In this document: positions 1 through 7,353 of the stretch, in pieces
Numbering within the stretch: position 1 is the stretch's first letter
Layout: every line of letters begins with the position of its first letter
Origin: an uncultured Altererythrobacter sp.
Lineage (GTDB): Bacteria > Pseudomonadota > Alphaproteobacteria > Sphingomonadales > Sphingomonadaceae
DNA: 8,348 bases
Reading direction: 5' to 3'
NCBI GenBank assembly: GCA_946885545.1
Contig: CAMPGP010000081.1
Span: 1 to 8,348, forward strand
Notes under the pieces: generated by a model
What the model was told of the DNA's origin: nothing
The model's input: only the letters and a program-made list of their open reading frames with translations
Databases searched by the model: none
Position numbers and translations under genes: made by a program

Positions 1-676
1 TGCCGCCGGCATAGAGCGACACGTTGGTGACCTCGCCCCCGATCTCGATCAAGGCGGTGCCGAGTTCGCGTTCCTCGGGCGTGAGACAGGCATAACCCGC
101 CGCGATCGGCGCGGCGACCGCGGCCTCGACGTCGAGATGCGCGTTCTGCACCGCCTCGATCATGTTGCGCACGGGCGCCCCGTCGGCGAGCATGACGTGG
201 ATGTCGACGCCGAGCCGTTCGGCATGGAGTCCACGCGGATTGGACACCCCATGCGCCCCATCGAGCGTGTAGTGCGCCGGTTGTGCATGCAGCACCATGC
301 GTCCGTCGGGCTGGATCGAATCGCGCGCCGCAACGAGCAGGAGCTCGATGTCTTCCTCCTCGATCCGGCGCCCGCCGATGTCGATTTCCACCTTGGCAAC
401 CTGGCTCGCGAGGCCCGCGCCGGAGCAGCCGATCCATACGCTCGAGACACTGGTGCCCGCGTTCTTCTCGGCACGCTCGACCGCGTCGCGGATCGCATAT
501 GTGGCAGCCGCCATGTCGGTGACGTAGCCGCGCTTGATGCCCTGGCTGGCGCGGTGGCCCGAGCCGAGCACGATCATCTCGCCGGTTTCGGACAGGCCCA
601 TGATCATCGCGGAAATGCGGAACGAGCCGACGTTGACCGCCCCGAAGACCTTGCCGATACGCGGCATGCCCATCAT
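1..676 (-). CDS. ftsA: Cell division protein FtsA (partial, C-terminus outside window)
   Basis: FtsA is an actin-like protein that tethers FtsZ filaments to the membrane and recruits later divisome proteins. The frame is open from the ATG at 676 to the window edge, with no stop, giving 225 residues, about half of the usual length of about 420. Visible parts are the 1A domain start with the phosphate-1 region AVNVGSFRISA (13-23), GHRASQGIKRGYVTD (40-54), the FtsA-specific 1C domain (about 79-165), and the return to 1A with HLDVEAAVAAPIAAGYACLTPEEREL (180-205). The visible part ends in the phosphate-2 region IEIGGEVTNVSLYAGG (210-225). This aligns by eye along its length with E. coli FtsA, but both phosphate motifs are altered. 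The start overlaps ftsQ as ATGA, with AGGGAA five bases upstream. An adjacent ATG at 673 and one at 667 are alternatives. The 2A/2B domains and the membrane-targeting helix lie outside. Confidence 0.95.
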   Translation of the reverse strand, partial: MMGMPRIGKVFGAVNVGSFRISAMIMGLSETGEMIVLGSGHRASQGIKRGYVTDMAAATYAIRDAVERAEKNAGTSVSSVWIGCSGAGLASQVAKVEIDIGGRRIEEEDIELLLVAARDSIQPDGRMVLHAQPAHYTLDGAHGVSNPRGLHAERLGVDIHVMLADGAPVRNMIEAVQNAHLDVEAAVAAPIAAGYACLTPEERELGTALIEIGGEVTNVSLYAGG

Positions 677-1578
677 TCGCTTCCCTGTGCGGCGAGCGCC
701 TGCGCCGCGCGGCCCGGTATGCGCATGTAGATGCGCTCCGGCGCGCGCATGTCGAAGGTCGCGACCTTGCCGCCGAGCAGCCGGTTGACGCCGTCGAGCC
801 GCGCGAAGGCGACGAGCGCACCGGCCGACGTGTCGTCGCCTTGCGGGAGCGCGAGGATCTGGCCGGTATCGAAAGTGAGATTCCAGCGGCGGTTGCCGAT
901 CCATTCAGCCTCGGCGACCTGCGGTTCGATCGCAGGTGCAGCGGCGAGCAGCGCGGCGAGTTCCTCCACCTGCGACTTCGCGCCCGGACCGGAAATGATC
1001 AGCATTCCTTTCGCATTGGCCTGCGAGATCGGTTCGAGTTCCGCCCCGGTACGGTCGATGAGCACAAGCCGGCCGGGCTTGCGCAGGACGGCGTGCGGCG
1101 TGCGCTCGACCACGTCGATCACCAGGCTGTCGGGCAACTGGCGCGAGACACGGGCATCCTCGACCCAGGAGAGTTCGAGGAGTTCAGCGCGCAGCGCGTC
1201 GAGATCGACGAGCGGCATCGGGCGATCGCGCTGCGCCAGCGCGCGCTCGTAGACCTTCAGTTCGTTCATCCGCTCTACGCCGGTGACCTTGACCTTGCGG
1301 ACTTCGAACCCGGCATCGGAGGCCACCAGAGCGACCTGCTGTTGCGCCATCGCGGGCACGCCGGCGAGACTTGCGACGAACCATGCGAGTGCCACGGCCG
1401 CACCGAGGATCACGGCCAGAAACGCACGGTGAAGCTGTTCTTCGGTGAAGGGCAGCACCGCCATCGCGGAATCGAGCACGGAGCCGGTCCTGGCCCGCGC
1501 GCGGCGCGCGGTCTGCGCGCGCCCCTTCGCGGCGGTCGATCGCCGCACCCCCTTGGCCTTGCGGTTAACCGTCGCCAT
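673..1578 (-). CDS. ftsQ: Cell division protein FtsQ
   Basis: FtsQ is a bitopic inner-membrane divisome protein that links FtsL/FtsB and later septal enzymes to the cytoplasmic FtsA/FtsZ ring. The protein has 301 residues. Residues 1-32 are an Arg/Lys/Ala-rich cytoplasmic tail, and residues 51-73 form one transmembrane helix. The POTRA domain follows at about 90-160, starting FEVRKVKVTG and containing LPDSLVIDVVERTPHAVL. The FtsQ beta domain runs to about 288, with LVLIDRTG (171-178), WNLTFDTGQILALPQG (232-247) and a C-terminal VATFDMRAPERIYMR (272-286). The last motif is typical of alphaproteobacterial FtsQ. The ATG at 1578 lies 14 bases inside the end of ddl, just after a purine-rich AGGGGGGAG. 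Identification rests on this architecture and on its place between ddl and ftsA. The stop overlaps the ftsA start. Confidence 0.95.
   Translation of the reverse strand: MATVNRKAKGVRRSTAAKGRAQTARRARARTGSVLDSAMAVLPFTEEQLHRAFLAVILGAAVALAWFVASLAGVPAMAQQQVALVASDAGFEVRKVKVTGVERMNELKVYERALAQRDRPMPLVDLDALRAELLELSWVEDARVSRQLPDSLVIDVVERTPHAVLRKPGRLVLIDRTGAELEPISQANAKGMLIISGPGAKSQVEELAALLAAAPAIEPQVAEAEWIGNRRWNLTFDTGQILALPQGDDTSAGALVAFARLDGVNRLLGGKVATFDMRAPERIYMRIPGRAAQALAAQGSE
681..686 (-). promoter_or_regulatory. Ribosome-binding site of ftsA
   Basis: AGGGAA lies inside the last codons of ftsQ. It is four bases from the ATG at 676 and seven from the ATG at 673. It supports an ftsA start at this doublet, and the spacing slightly favours the second ATG. 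Confidence 0.6.
1503..1523 (-). repeat. Perfect GC-only inverted repeat in the 5' part of ftsQ
   Basis: On the coding strand, GGCGCGCG and CGCGCGCC flank a five-base loop (CAGAC), giving an eight-base-pair stem made only of G and C. It covers codons 19-26 of ftsQ, in the Arg/Ala-rich cytoplasmic tail. No U-tract follows, so it is not an intrinsic terminator. It may only reflect Arg and Ala codons in a GC-rich gene, though it could form a stable hairpin in the mRNA just after the start. Confidence 0.6.
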
Positions 1579-2563
1579 CGCTCCCCCCTGCCCCCGAAGT
1601 TGCCGCCTGGCGCGCCCCCGCGCGCTCCAGCGCCTCGGCCACGATCGCCTCGACGAGGTCCTCGTAGCTCATCCCGCAATGCCGCGCCTGTTCGGGCACG
1701 AGGCTGAGCGGGGTCATGCCCGGCTGGGTATTGGTCTCGAGCACGAACAGCCCGTCGACCCCCTGCTCGTCGTCCCAGCGGAAATCGGTGCGGCTGCAGC
1801 CCTTGCACCCGAGCACGCGGTGCGCGCGGACGGCGAGGTCCATGCACAGCCGTGCGATGTCCTCGGGGATCTGCGCCGGGCAGACGTGCTCGGTCATCCC
1901 GTCGGTGTACTTGGCGTCGAAATCGTAGAAGCCCGACTTGGGCACGAGCTCGGTCACCGTCAGCGCGCGCGGGCCCTCGGCCCCGTCGATGACCGCGGTC
2001 GTCAGTTCGCGGCCGCGGATATAGGGTTCGGCCAGCAACTGGGCGAATTCCTGCCACGGCCCCTTCGCATCGCGCGCGATCGGGTTGCCGTAATTGCCCT
2101 CGGCGGTGACGATGGCGACCCCAACCGACGATCCCTCGTTGACCGGTTTCAGCACGTAAGGGCGCGGAAGCGGGTCCTTGGCGAATAGTTCCTCGCTGCG
2201 CACGATGCGGCCGCCGGGCATGGGGATGCCGTGGGGCACCAGCGCCTGCTTGGTCAGTTCCTTGTCGATCGCGATGACCGAGGTGGCGAGGCCCGAATGC
2301 GTATAGGGCACGCCCATCAGGTCGAGCATGCCCTGCACCGTGCCGTCTTCGCCCGGCACGCCGTGAAGCGCGTTGAACACGACATCGGGCGCGGCCTCGG
2401 CAATGCGCGCGGCGACCTGCCGGTCCATATCGATCCGCGTCACGCGATAGCCGCGCGTCTCGAGCGCCTTGGCGACGCCTTCGCCCGACATCAGCGAAAC
2501 GGGGCGCTCGTTCGCCCAGCCGCCCATCAGGACGGCGACGTGAGGTTTGGTTTCGGTGCTCAC
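1565..2563 (-). CDS. ddl: D-alanine--D-alanine ligase (GTG start)
   Basis: Ddl joins two D-alanines, using ATP, to make the dipeptide that MurF adds to the peptidoglycan stem. The protein has 332 residues and an ATP-grasp fold. N-terminal motifs are GGWANERPVSLMSG (14-27, with Glu-19 at the first D-Ala site) and HGVPGEDGTVQG (67-78). The central domain has KPVNEGSSVGV (139-149, the glycine/serine loop) and YDFDAKYTDG (213-222, with the Lys-Tyr pair of the omega loop). The C-terminal domain has SRTDF (257-261) and the metal-binding ETNTQPGMTPLSLVPEQA (276-293). The start is GTG at 2563, overlapping the murB stop as GTGA. The next in-frame Met lies inside the GGWANER motif, so GTG is the only sensible start. 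About 20 Ala/Gly/Asp-rich residues end the protein, partly within the 14-base overlap with ftsQ. The second active-site residue is Tyr, as is usual in D-Ala-D-Ala enzymes. Confidence 0.97.
   Translation of the reverse strand: MSTETKPHVAVLMGGWANERPVSLMSGEGVAKALETRGYRVTRIDMDRQVAARIAEAAPDVVFNALHGVPGEDGTVQGMLDLMGVPYTHSGLATSVIAIDKELTKQALVPHGIPMPGGRIVRSEELFAKDPLPRPYVLKPVNEGSSVGVAIVTAEGNYGNPIARDAKGPWQEFAQLLAEPYIRGRELTTAVIDGAEGPRALTVTELVPKSGFYDFDAKYTDGMTEHVCPAQIPEDIARLCMDLAVRAHRVLGCKGCSRTDFRWDDEQGVDGLFVLETNTQPGMTPLSLVPEQARHCGMSYEDLVEAIVAEALERAGARQAATSGAGGSDGDG
1581..1589 (-). promoter_or_regulatory. Ribosome-binding site of ftsQ
   Basis: The purine run AGGGGGGAG ends two bases before the ATG at 1578, and its 5' part is at a workable distance. 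It lies in the Gly/Asp-rich end of ddl. It supports the 1578 start, which overlaps ddl by 14 bases instead of four. Confidence 0.5.
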
Positions 2564-3528
2564 GGCCGGCCCACCCGCTGGATTTCCCATTCGAGCATCA
2601 CGCCGGAATCGGCATAGACCTTTCGCCGCACGTCTTCGCCCAGCCCTTCGATGTCGGCGCTCGTCGCGTCGCCGGTGTTGATGAGGAAATTGGTGTGCTT
2701 CTCGCTCACCTGCGCGCCGCCGCGGGTCATGCCTCGGCATCCGGCGGCATCGACGAGACGCCAGGCCTTGTCGCCTTCGGGGTTCTTGAAGGTCGAGCCG
2801 CCGGTCTTGGTGCGCAGCGGCTGCGATTCCTCGCGCGCCTGCGCGATACGGTCCATCTCCGCGCCGATCTCCGCCGGATCGCCGGGCGTGCCCTGGAAGC
2901 GCGCAGAGACGACCACCGCGCTCTCGGGCAGTTCCGAATGCCGGTAGCTGTAGCGCAGATCCCTCTTCGGCAGCCGCACAAGGCGGCCACCCGGCAGGAT
3001 CACGTCGCAATCGATCAGCACGTCGGCCACCTCGCGCCCGTAGGCCCCGCCGTTCATGCGGACGAAACCGCCGACGGTGCCGGGAATGCCGCGCAGGAAT
3101 TCCAGCCCGGCGATGCCCGCGTCGCGCGCGGTCGAGGAGACGAGGATACCGCTCGCCCCGCCGCCGCATTCGAGGACGTGATCGCCGATGTCGGCAACCT
3201 TGGCGAAAGCCTTGCCCAGCCGCACAACCACTCCGGGCACCCCGCCGTCGCGCACGATCAGGTTCGAACCGAGCCCGAGTGCCATCACCGGCAGCTTGCT
3301 GCCGAGCTTGATCAGGAATTCGGTCAGGTCGTCCACATCGGCAGGCTCGAACAGCCAGTCGGCCTCGCCCCCGGCCTTGAACCAGACCAGCTTCGCGAGC
3401 GGCGCGTGGGCCGTCAGCGTGCCGCGAATACCGTCCATCGAAATCGGCGAGGCTACGGCGCCTTCGACCGCGCAATCGGGCGCCGCACCGTTGTCGTATT
3501 CGGGCCAGTCGGGCTGGGTCATGCTCAT
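2560..3528 (-). CDS. murB: UDP-N-acetylenolpyruvoylglucosamine reductase MurB (type II)
   Basis: MurB is an FAD enzyme that uses NADPH to reduce UDP-GlcNAc-enolpyruvate to UDP-MurNAc, the substrate of MurC encoded just upstream. The protein has 322 residues. The FAD-binding half has [13 protein letters not shown] (84-96) and [18 protein letters not shown] (147-164). The substrate half has RYSYRHS (192-198), GGSTFKNP (243-250, with Ser-245 the likely proton donor to the flavin intermediate), [12 protein letters not shown] (275-286) and LEWEIQRVG near the end, where Glu-315 is the likely catalytic acid. The YRHS motif and the short form fit type II MurB. The first 40 or so residues precede the usual family start and look poorly structured. 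The ATG at 3528 gives the ATGA overlap with murC. A second in-frame ATG at 3522 is better spaced from the AGG and is a real alternative. The stop overlaps ddl. Confidence 0.96.
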   Translation of the reverse strand: MSMTQPDWPEYDNGAAPDCAVEGAVASPISMDGIRGTLTAHAPLAKLVWFKAGGEADWLFEPADVDDLTEFLIKLGSKLPVMALGLGSNLIVRDGGVPGVVVRLGKAFAKVADIGDHVLECGGGASGILVSSTARDAGIAGLEFLRGIPGTVGGFVRMNGGAYGREVADVLIDCDVILPGGRLVRLPKRDLRYSYRHSELPESAVVVSARFQGTPGDPAEIGAEMDRIAQAREESQPLRTKTGGSTFKNPEGDKAWRLVDAAGCRGMTRGGAQVSEKHTNFLINTGDATSADIEGLGEDVRRKVYADSGVMLEWEIQRVGRP

Positions 3529-4937
3529 GCCCTGCCCGCCGCCGCGATGTCGCTTGCGAGGGTGGACGCCCAGCGCGTTATGTCGCCCGCGCCGAGGCAG
3601 ACGACGAGATCGCCTTCGCCCACTTCGCCTGCGAGAACGCGCGCCAGTTCGGCCTGGTCGGCGACCGTCGCGGCGGCGCGGTGGCCGCGCGACTTGAGCC
3701 CGGCGACGAGCGCCGCGGCATCGATGCCCTCGATCGGCTCCTCGCCCGCGGTGTAGACCGGGGTCACGTAGACCTGATCGGCGTCGTTGAAGCAGTTCTG
3801 GAAGTCGTCCATCAGGTCGCGCAGGCGGGTGAAGCGGTGCGGCTGCATCACCGCGATCACGCGGCCGTCCTGCACGCTTTCCCGCGCGGCGGAGAGCACG
3901 GCGCGAATTTCGACCGGGTGGTGCGCGTAGTCGTCGATCACCGTCGCGCCGAACACTTCGCCGACGCGTGTGAAACGCCGCCGAACGCCGCCGAACTGGC
4001 CGAAACCATTGCAGATCGTTTCGTTGGTGCACCCCATCTCGATCGCCACCGCGATCGCGGCGAGCGCGTTCTGGACGTTGTGGCGGCCGGGCATCGGCAA
4101 GTGGACGCCTTCGATCCGCCGGTCTTCCTCGCCGCGCTGGCGCACGACCACGTCGAACCGGTTGCCGCCCGCCTCGGGCCTCACGTTGACTGCGCAGACG
4201 TCCGCCTGAAGCGAGAAGCCGTATGTCACAACGCGCCGGTCGCGGACCTTGCCGGTGACCGCCTGGACCTCGGGATGGTCGATGCACAGGATCGCCGCGC
4301 CGTAGAACGGGACGTTGTGGATGAATTCCACGAAGGCATCCTTCACCCCGTCGAAGTCGCCGTAGTGGTCGAGGTGCTCGGGATCGATGTTGGTGACGAC
4401 CGCGATCGTCCCGTCGAGGCGCAGGAAGCTGCCGTCGCTCTCGTCCGCTTCGACCACCATCCAGTCGCTGTCGCCGAGCCGCGCGTTCGATCCGTACTGC
4501 TCGATGATGCCGCCGTTGATGACCGTCGGATCGACTCCGCCCGCATCCAGCACAGCCGCGATCATGCTGGTGGTGGTCGTCTTGCCGTGAGTCCCGGCCA
4601 CCGCGACGGTGTTCTTGAGCCGCATCAGTTCGGCGAGCATTTCCGCGCGCCGTACCACCGGGTTGCTGTTTTCGTTCGCGGCGACGACTTCGGGATTGGT
4701 CCGGCGCACCGCGGTCGAGGTGACCACGACCGCCACGCCCTCGACGTTCTCGGTCGCGTGGCCGATCGCGACCTTGATCCCTCGCGCGCGCAGTCGCTCG
4801 ACGCTCGCCCCCTCGGCGATGTCGGAGCCCTGCACGGTATAGCCGAGATTGTGCATGACCTCGGCGATGCCGGACATGCCGATCCCGCCGATGCCGACGA
4901 AGTGGATCGTCCCGATGTCGGTCGCGACGCCCTTCAT
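3525..4937 (-). CDS. murC: UDP-N-acetylmuramate--L-alanine ligase MurC
   Basis: MurC is the first Mur ligase. In the cytoplasm it uses ATP to attach L-alanine to UDP-MurNAc. The 470-residue length is typical. The N-terminal Rossmann domain has GIGGIGMSG (15-23). The ATPase domain has AGTHGKTTT (114-122, P-loop), EADESDGSF (163-171), [11 protein letters not shown] (183-193) and GRHNVQN (284-290). The C-terminal domain has FGGVRRRF (315-322), DDYAHHP (335-341), QPHRFTR (365-371) and GAGDI (449-453). HGKTTT together with DDYAHHP separates MurC from MurD, MurE and MurF. The ATG at 4937 overlaps the murG stop in ATGA. The Shine-Dalgarno sequence there is weak (GGGA, nine bases away), so translation probably depends on ribosomes finishing murG. 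The frame is open further upstream, but that part is only an out-of-frame reading of murG. No key residue is missing. Confidence 0.98.
   Translation of the reverse strand: MKGVATDIGTIHFVGIGGIGMSGIAEVMHNLGYTVQGSDIAEGASVERLRARGIKVAIGHATENVEGVAVVVTSTAVRRTNPEVVAANENSNPVVRRAEMLAELMRLKNTVAVAGTHGKTTTTSMIAAVLDAGGVDPTVINGGIIEQYGSNARLGDSDWMVVEADESDGSFLRLDGTIAVVTNIDPEHLDHYGDFDGVKDAFVEFIHNVPFYGAAILCIDHPEVQAVTGKVRDRRVVTYGFSLQADVCAVNVRPEAGGNRFDVVVRQRGEEDRRIEGVHLPMPGRHNVQNALAAIAVAIEMGCTNETICNGFGQFGGVRRRFTRVGEVFGATVIDDYAHHPVEIRAVLSAARESVQDGRVIAVMQPHRFTRLRDLMDDFQNCFNDADQVYVTPVYTAGEEPIEGIDAAALVAGLKSRGHRAAATVADQAELARVLAGEVGEGDLVVCLGAGDITRWASTLASDIAAAGRA
3531..3536 (-). promoter_or_regulatory. Ribosome-binding site deciding the murB start
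   Basis: GGCAGG, at the end of murC, is only two bases from the ATG at 3528 but eight bases from the in-frame ATG at 3522. Spacing favours 3522, while the ATGA coupling signal favours 3528. The two products differ by two residues. Confidence 0.45.
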
Positions 4938-6130
4938 GCCCGGATGTCCCGTGCCGCACCTTGCCCGGCGACGACGCCCTGGCTCGCGCCGCGCGCATTG
5001 TTCGCACCGACCCGGATCACGTCCATCATCTCGGCGCCGCCGAAGCTTTCCACGAGATCGGCAAGATCCTTCGCCGCATCGGGCCGGCCGCAGTTCCACG
5101 CGGCGTGCGCCGCGTTGGCGAGCGCCTGCGGCTGCTGCGCGAGGGCCTGGATCTGCTTGGCCAGTTCCTTGGGCGTGAAGGCCGCCTGCCGGATCATGCG
5201 CGCCCCGCCCGCCTTCGCAAGCTCGCGCGTGTTGGCAGCCTGGTGATCGTCGGTCGCGATCGGGAGCGGGACCAGGATCGCCGGGCGGCCGACCGCAGTC
5301 AGTTCGGCGATGGTCGAGGCGCCCGCCCGGCCGATGAACAGGTGCGCATCGGCAAGGCGCGCCGCCATGTCCTCGAAATAGGTGCCGAGTTCGGCGGGAA
5401 TGTCGTGGCTGCGATAGCGCTCGCGCACTGCCTCGATGTCCTCCGCGCGGCACTGCTGGATGACCTGCAGGCGCTGGCGCAAGGCGGGCGGGAGCATGGC
5501 GAGCCCGTCGGGCACCACCTCGCTCAGCACGCGTGCGCCCTGACTGCCGCCGGTGACGAGCACGCGCAGCAGGCCTTCCTCGCTGAACGGCGGGAACGGT
5601 TCCTGCCGCAATTGCAGGACTTCCGCGCGAACCGGATTGCCGACGAGGTCCACCTTGTGGGCATGCTTGGGCTTGAGCCGCGCGATGTCGGGATAGGCGG
5701 TGGCGATCGCCTGGACGCGCCCGGCGAGCAGGCGATTGACCCGGCCGAGCACCGCGTTCTGTTCGTGAACCACGCTCGGGATATCGGCCGACGTCGCCGC
5801 GAGGAGCGCGGGTAGCGCCGGATAACCACCGAAGCCCACGACCGCGCTCGGCTCGAACGTCTCGAACAGGCGCAGCGCCATGCGGCGTCCCTCCAGCACC
5901 GCGCGGATCGCCGAGACCCAGGTGAGCGGGTTCTTTCCGAAGCGCCCCGCCGGGAGGACGTGTGCGGGCAAAAACGAAGGCTTGCCGGGAATGTGCGCGC
6001 CGCGCTCGTCGGTCACCAGCGCGACGTGGTGCCCCCTCCGCTCGAGTTCGACTGCAAGCGCGAAGGCTGGAATCAGGTGCCCTCCGGTTCCCCCCGCGGC
6101 GAGGACGTAGTGGCGATTGGCGCCGGTCAT
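4934..6130 (-). CDS. murG: Undecaprenyldiphospho-muramoylpentapeptide beta-N-acetylglucosaminyltransferase MurG
   Basis: MurG is a GT-B (family GT28) enzyme on the inner face of the membrane. It transfers GlcNAc from UDP-GlcNAc to lipid I, making lipid II. The protein has 398 residues. N-domain motifs are GGTGGH (13-18, the first G-loop), GFGGYP (99-104), HEQN (122-125) and GNPVR (164-168). C-domain motifs are GGSQGA (194-199) and [11 protein letters not shown] (267-277). Glu-276 matches the UDP-GlcNAc-binding glutamate of the E. coli enzyme, and DDHQAAN (294-300) follows. Residues from about 362 onward extend past the roughly 355-residue E. coli protein as an Ala/Gly-rich tail. The start at 6130 is supported by the ATGA overlap with ftsW and by an AAGGA ribosome-binding site nine bases upstream. 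A longer frame open upstream lacks MurG sequence and overlaps ftsW. The stop overlaps the murC start. Confidence 0.97.
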   Translation of the reverse strand: MTGANRHYVLAAGGTGGHLIPAFALAVELERRGHHVALVTDERGAHIPGKPSFLPAHVLPAGRFGKNPLTWVSAIRAVLEGRRMALRLFETFEPSAVVGFGGYPALPALLAATSADIPSVVHEQNAVLGRVNRLLAGRVQAIATAYPDIARLKPKHAHKVDLVGNPVRAEVLQLRQEPFPPFSEEGLLRVLVTGGSQGARVLSEVVPDGLAMLPPALRQRLQVIQQCRAEDIEAVRERYRSHDIPAELGTYFEDMAARLADAHLFIGRAGASTIAELTAVGRPAILVPLPIATDDHQAANTRELAKAGGARMIRQAAFTPKELAKQIQALAQQPQALANAAHAAWNCGRPDAAKDLADLVESFGGAEMMDVIRVGANNARGASQGVVAGQGAARDIRA

Positions 6131-7353
6131 GCCTGCGCTTCCTTTCCGAACAGGCGCTGACGCAGGCCGGGCGTCTCGCGCCGGAGAAACGGATTGCGCC
6201 GCGTGATCGCCAGCAGCAGCCCGACGGTGAGACACACCGCGATGGTCGACGAGCCGCCGTAGGACACAAGCGGCAGCGTCATGCCCTTCGACGGTGCGAG
6301 CTGCAGATTGACGAGGATATTGATGAACGCCTGCCCGCCGATCAGCACCGCCAGCCCCGCACCCGCAAGCAGCGTGAAGAGATTCTCCTCGTCGACGAGC
6401 CGCACCAGCACGCGCACGATGATCGCGAGGTAGAGCAGTACGATCAGGGCGCAGACGATCAGGCCGAACTCCTCGCCGATGACCGAGAAGATGTAGTCCG
6501 TGTGCGCCTCCGGCAGGCTCATCTTGCGAATGCCGAGCCACAGGCCGCTGCCGGTCCATCCACCCGCGAGCAGCGTGCGCTCGGCAAGATCGACCTGGTC
6601 GTAGGCGGTGCCCCCGCCGAGGAAGTCGTTGATCCGGTTGCGCCCGTTCTCGTAGAGCAGATAGGTCATGACCGCGAGCCCGACCCCGGCGCCGATCACC
6701 GCGCCCAGCCGCTTCGTCGAAACGCCCGACAGGATCACCAGCGCGAACCACACGCCGCCGAAGAGCACCGTGTCGCCGAGGTTAGGCTGGAGCATCAGCA
6801 GACCGCCGATCGCCCCCATCAACCCGGTCGAGATCGCCACGACCGGAAGGTTCGGGTCACGGGCGCGCCACGAAATCACCCAGGCCAGCGCGATCACGAA
6901 CGCGGGCTTGAGGAATTCGGACGGCTGGAACGAGAAACCGAGATTGATCCAGCGCCGCGCGCCGTTCACTTCGTTGCCGACGAACGGCACCAGCATCAGC
7001 AACACGAACATCACGCCGAACAGCATGATCCCGGCGCGGCGCGCGTTTTCGCGCGAAAGCAGCGCCGCGCCGAACATCGCCGCGAGGCCGACGATCTGCC
7101 AGCGCAGGTGCGCCCAGTAGAAATAGAGGTCGGGCAACGTGTGGCTCGAGGTCGAGAGGCGCCGCGCGCTGGCAGGCGACGCCGCGGCGACGGCCGCCGC
7201 CCCGATCGCCATCAGGGCGATGATCAGGAACAGCAGCACGCGGTCGATCTCGCGCCACCAGATCTTGAGCTCGGCGCGCTTCGTGCTGCGATAGCGTTCG
7301 GGGCGCGGCGCGCGCTCCCCCGAGCGGGGAATGTAGGGCTGGCTCGCGCTCAT
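6127..7353 (-). CDS. ftsW: Septal peptidoglycan glycosyltransferase FtsW (SEDS family)
   Basis: FtsW is the inner-membrane SEDS polymerase that joins lipid II into septal glycan together with its class B PBP partner (FtsI). The protein has 408 residues, near the usual length. Residues 1-36 form a basic cytoplasmic tail, followed by about ten hydrophobic segments, the first at about 37-59. Family motifs are GARRWI (131-136), QPSEFLK (143-149), QPNLGD (189-194), PEAHTDYIF (281-289) and [12 protein letters not shown] (358-369). By comparison with RodA/FtsW studies, Asp-286 in PEAHTD is the catalytic aspartate. The large periplasmic loop lies at roughly 232-285. FtsW is preferred over RodA because of its place between murD and murG. 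The ATG at 7353 overlaps the murD stop in ATGA, with GGGAAG eight bases upstream. The gene's own stop overlaps the murG start in the same way. Confidence 0.97.
   Translation of the reverse strand: MSASQPYIPRSGERAPRPERYRSTKRAELKIWWREIDRVLLFLIIALMAIGAAAVAAASPASARRLSTSSHTLPDLYFYWAHLRWQIVGLAAMFGAALLSRENARRAGIMLFGVMFVLLMLVPFVGNEVNGARRWINLGFSFQPSEFLKPAFVIALAWVISWRARDPNLPVVAISTGLMGAIGGLLMLQPNLGDTVLFGGVWFALVILSGVSTKRLGAVIGAGVGLAVMTYLLYENGRNRINDFLGGGTAYDQVDLAERTLLAGGWTGSGLWLGIRKMSLPEAHTDYIFSVIGEEFGLIVCALIVLLYLAIIVRVLVRLVDEENLFTLLAGAGLAVLIGGQAFINILVNLQLAPSKGMTLPLVSYGGSSTIAVCLTVGLLLAITRRNPFLRRETPGLRQRLFGKEAQA
6138..6144 (-). promoter_or_regulatory. Ribosome-binding site of murG
   Basis: AAGGAAG lies within the final codons of ftsW (phenylalanine, glycine, lysine, glutamate region). 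Its AAGGA core is nine bases before the ATG at 6130. It is the best match to the anti-Shine-Dalgarno sequence among the junctions here. Confidence 0.6.

Noticed and set aside
137..730. Plus-strand open frame (197 codons) at the left end
   Set aside because: It lies opposite ftsA, whose minus-strand translation aligns with E. coli FtsA for 225 residues. The real gene is easy to miss because it runs off the window without a stop.
1565..1570. TTAACC as a full CtrA binding site
   Set aside because: Only one half-site is present. The partner TTAA seven bases away is absent, and the bases are also required by the ddl stop codon and ftsQ codons.
2695..3756. Plus-strand open frame (353 codons) opposite murB and the end of murC
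   Set aside because: It mirrors conserved codons of murB, shows no family resemblance, and spans the murC/murB junction with no gene-like start.
3681..5246. Long plus-strand open frame (521 codons) opposite murC and the end of murG
   Set aside because: Its predicted protein is rich in Arg, His, Asp and Ala with no recognisable domain, and the opposite strand encodes full MurC and MurG with all motifs. High G+C at third codon positions removes stop codons from the antisense frame.
3525..6269. Apparent 914-codon minus-strand frame suggesting a fused protein ending in MurC
   Set aside because: The part before the ATG at 4937 is only an out-of-frame reading of murG with no protein-like sequence. 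The same applies to the long frames running into MurB, Ddl and MurG.
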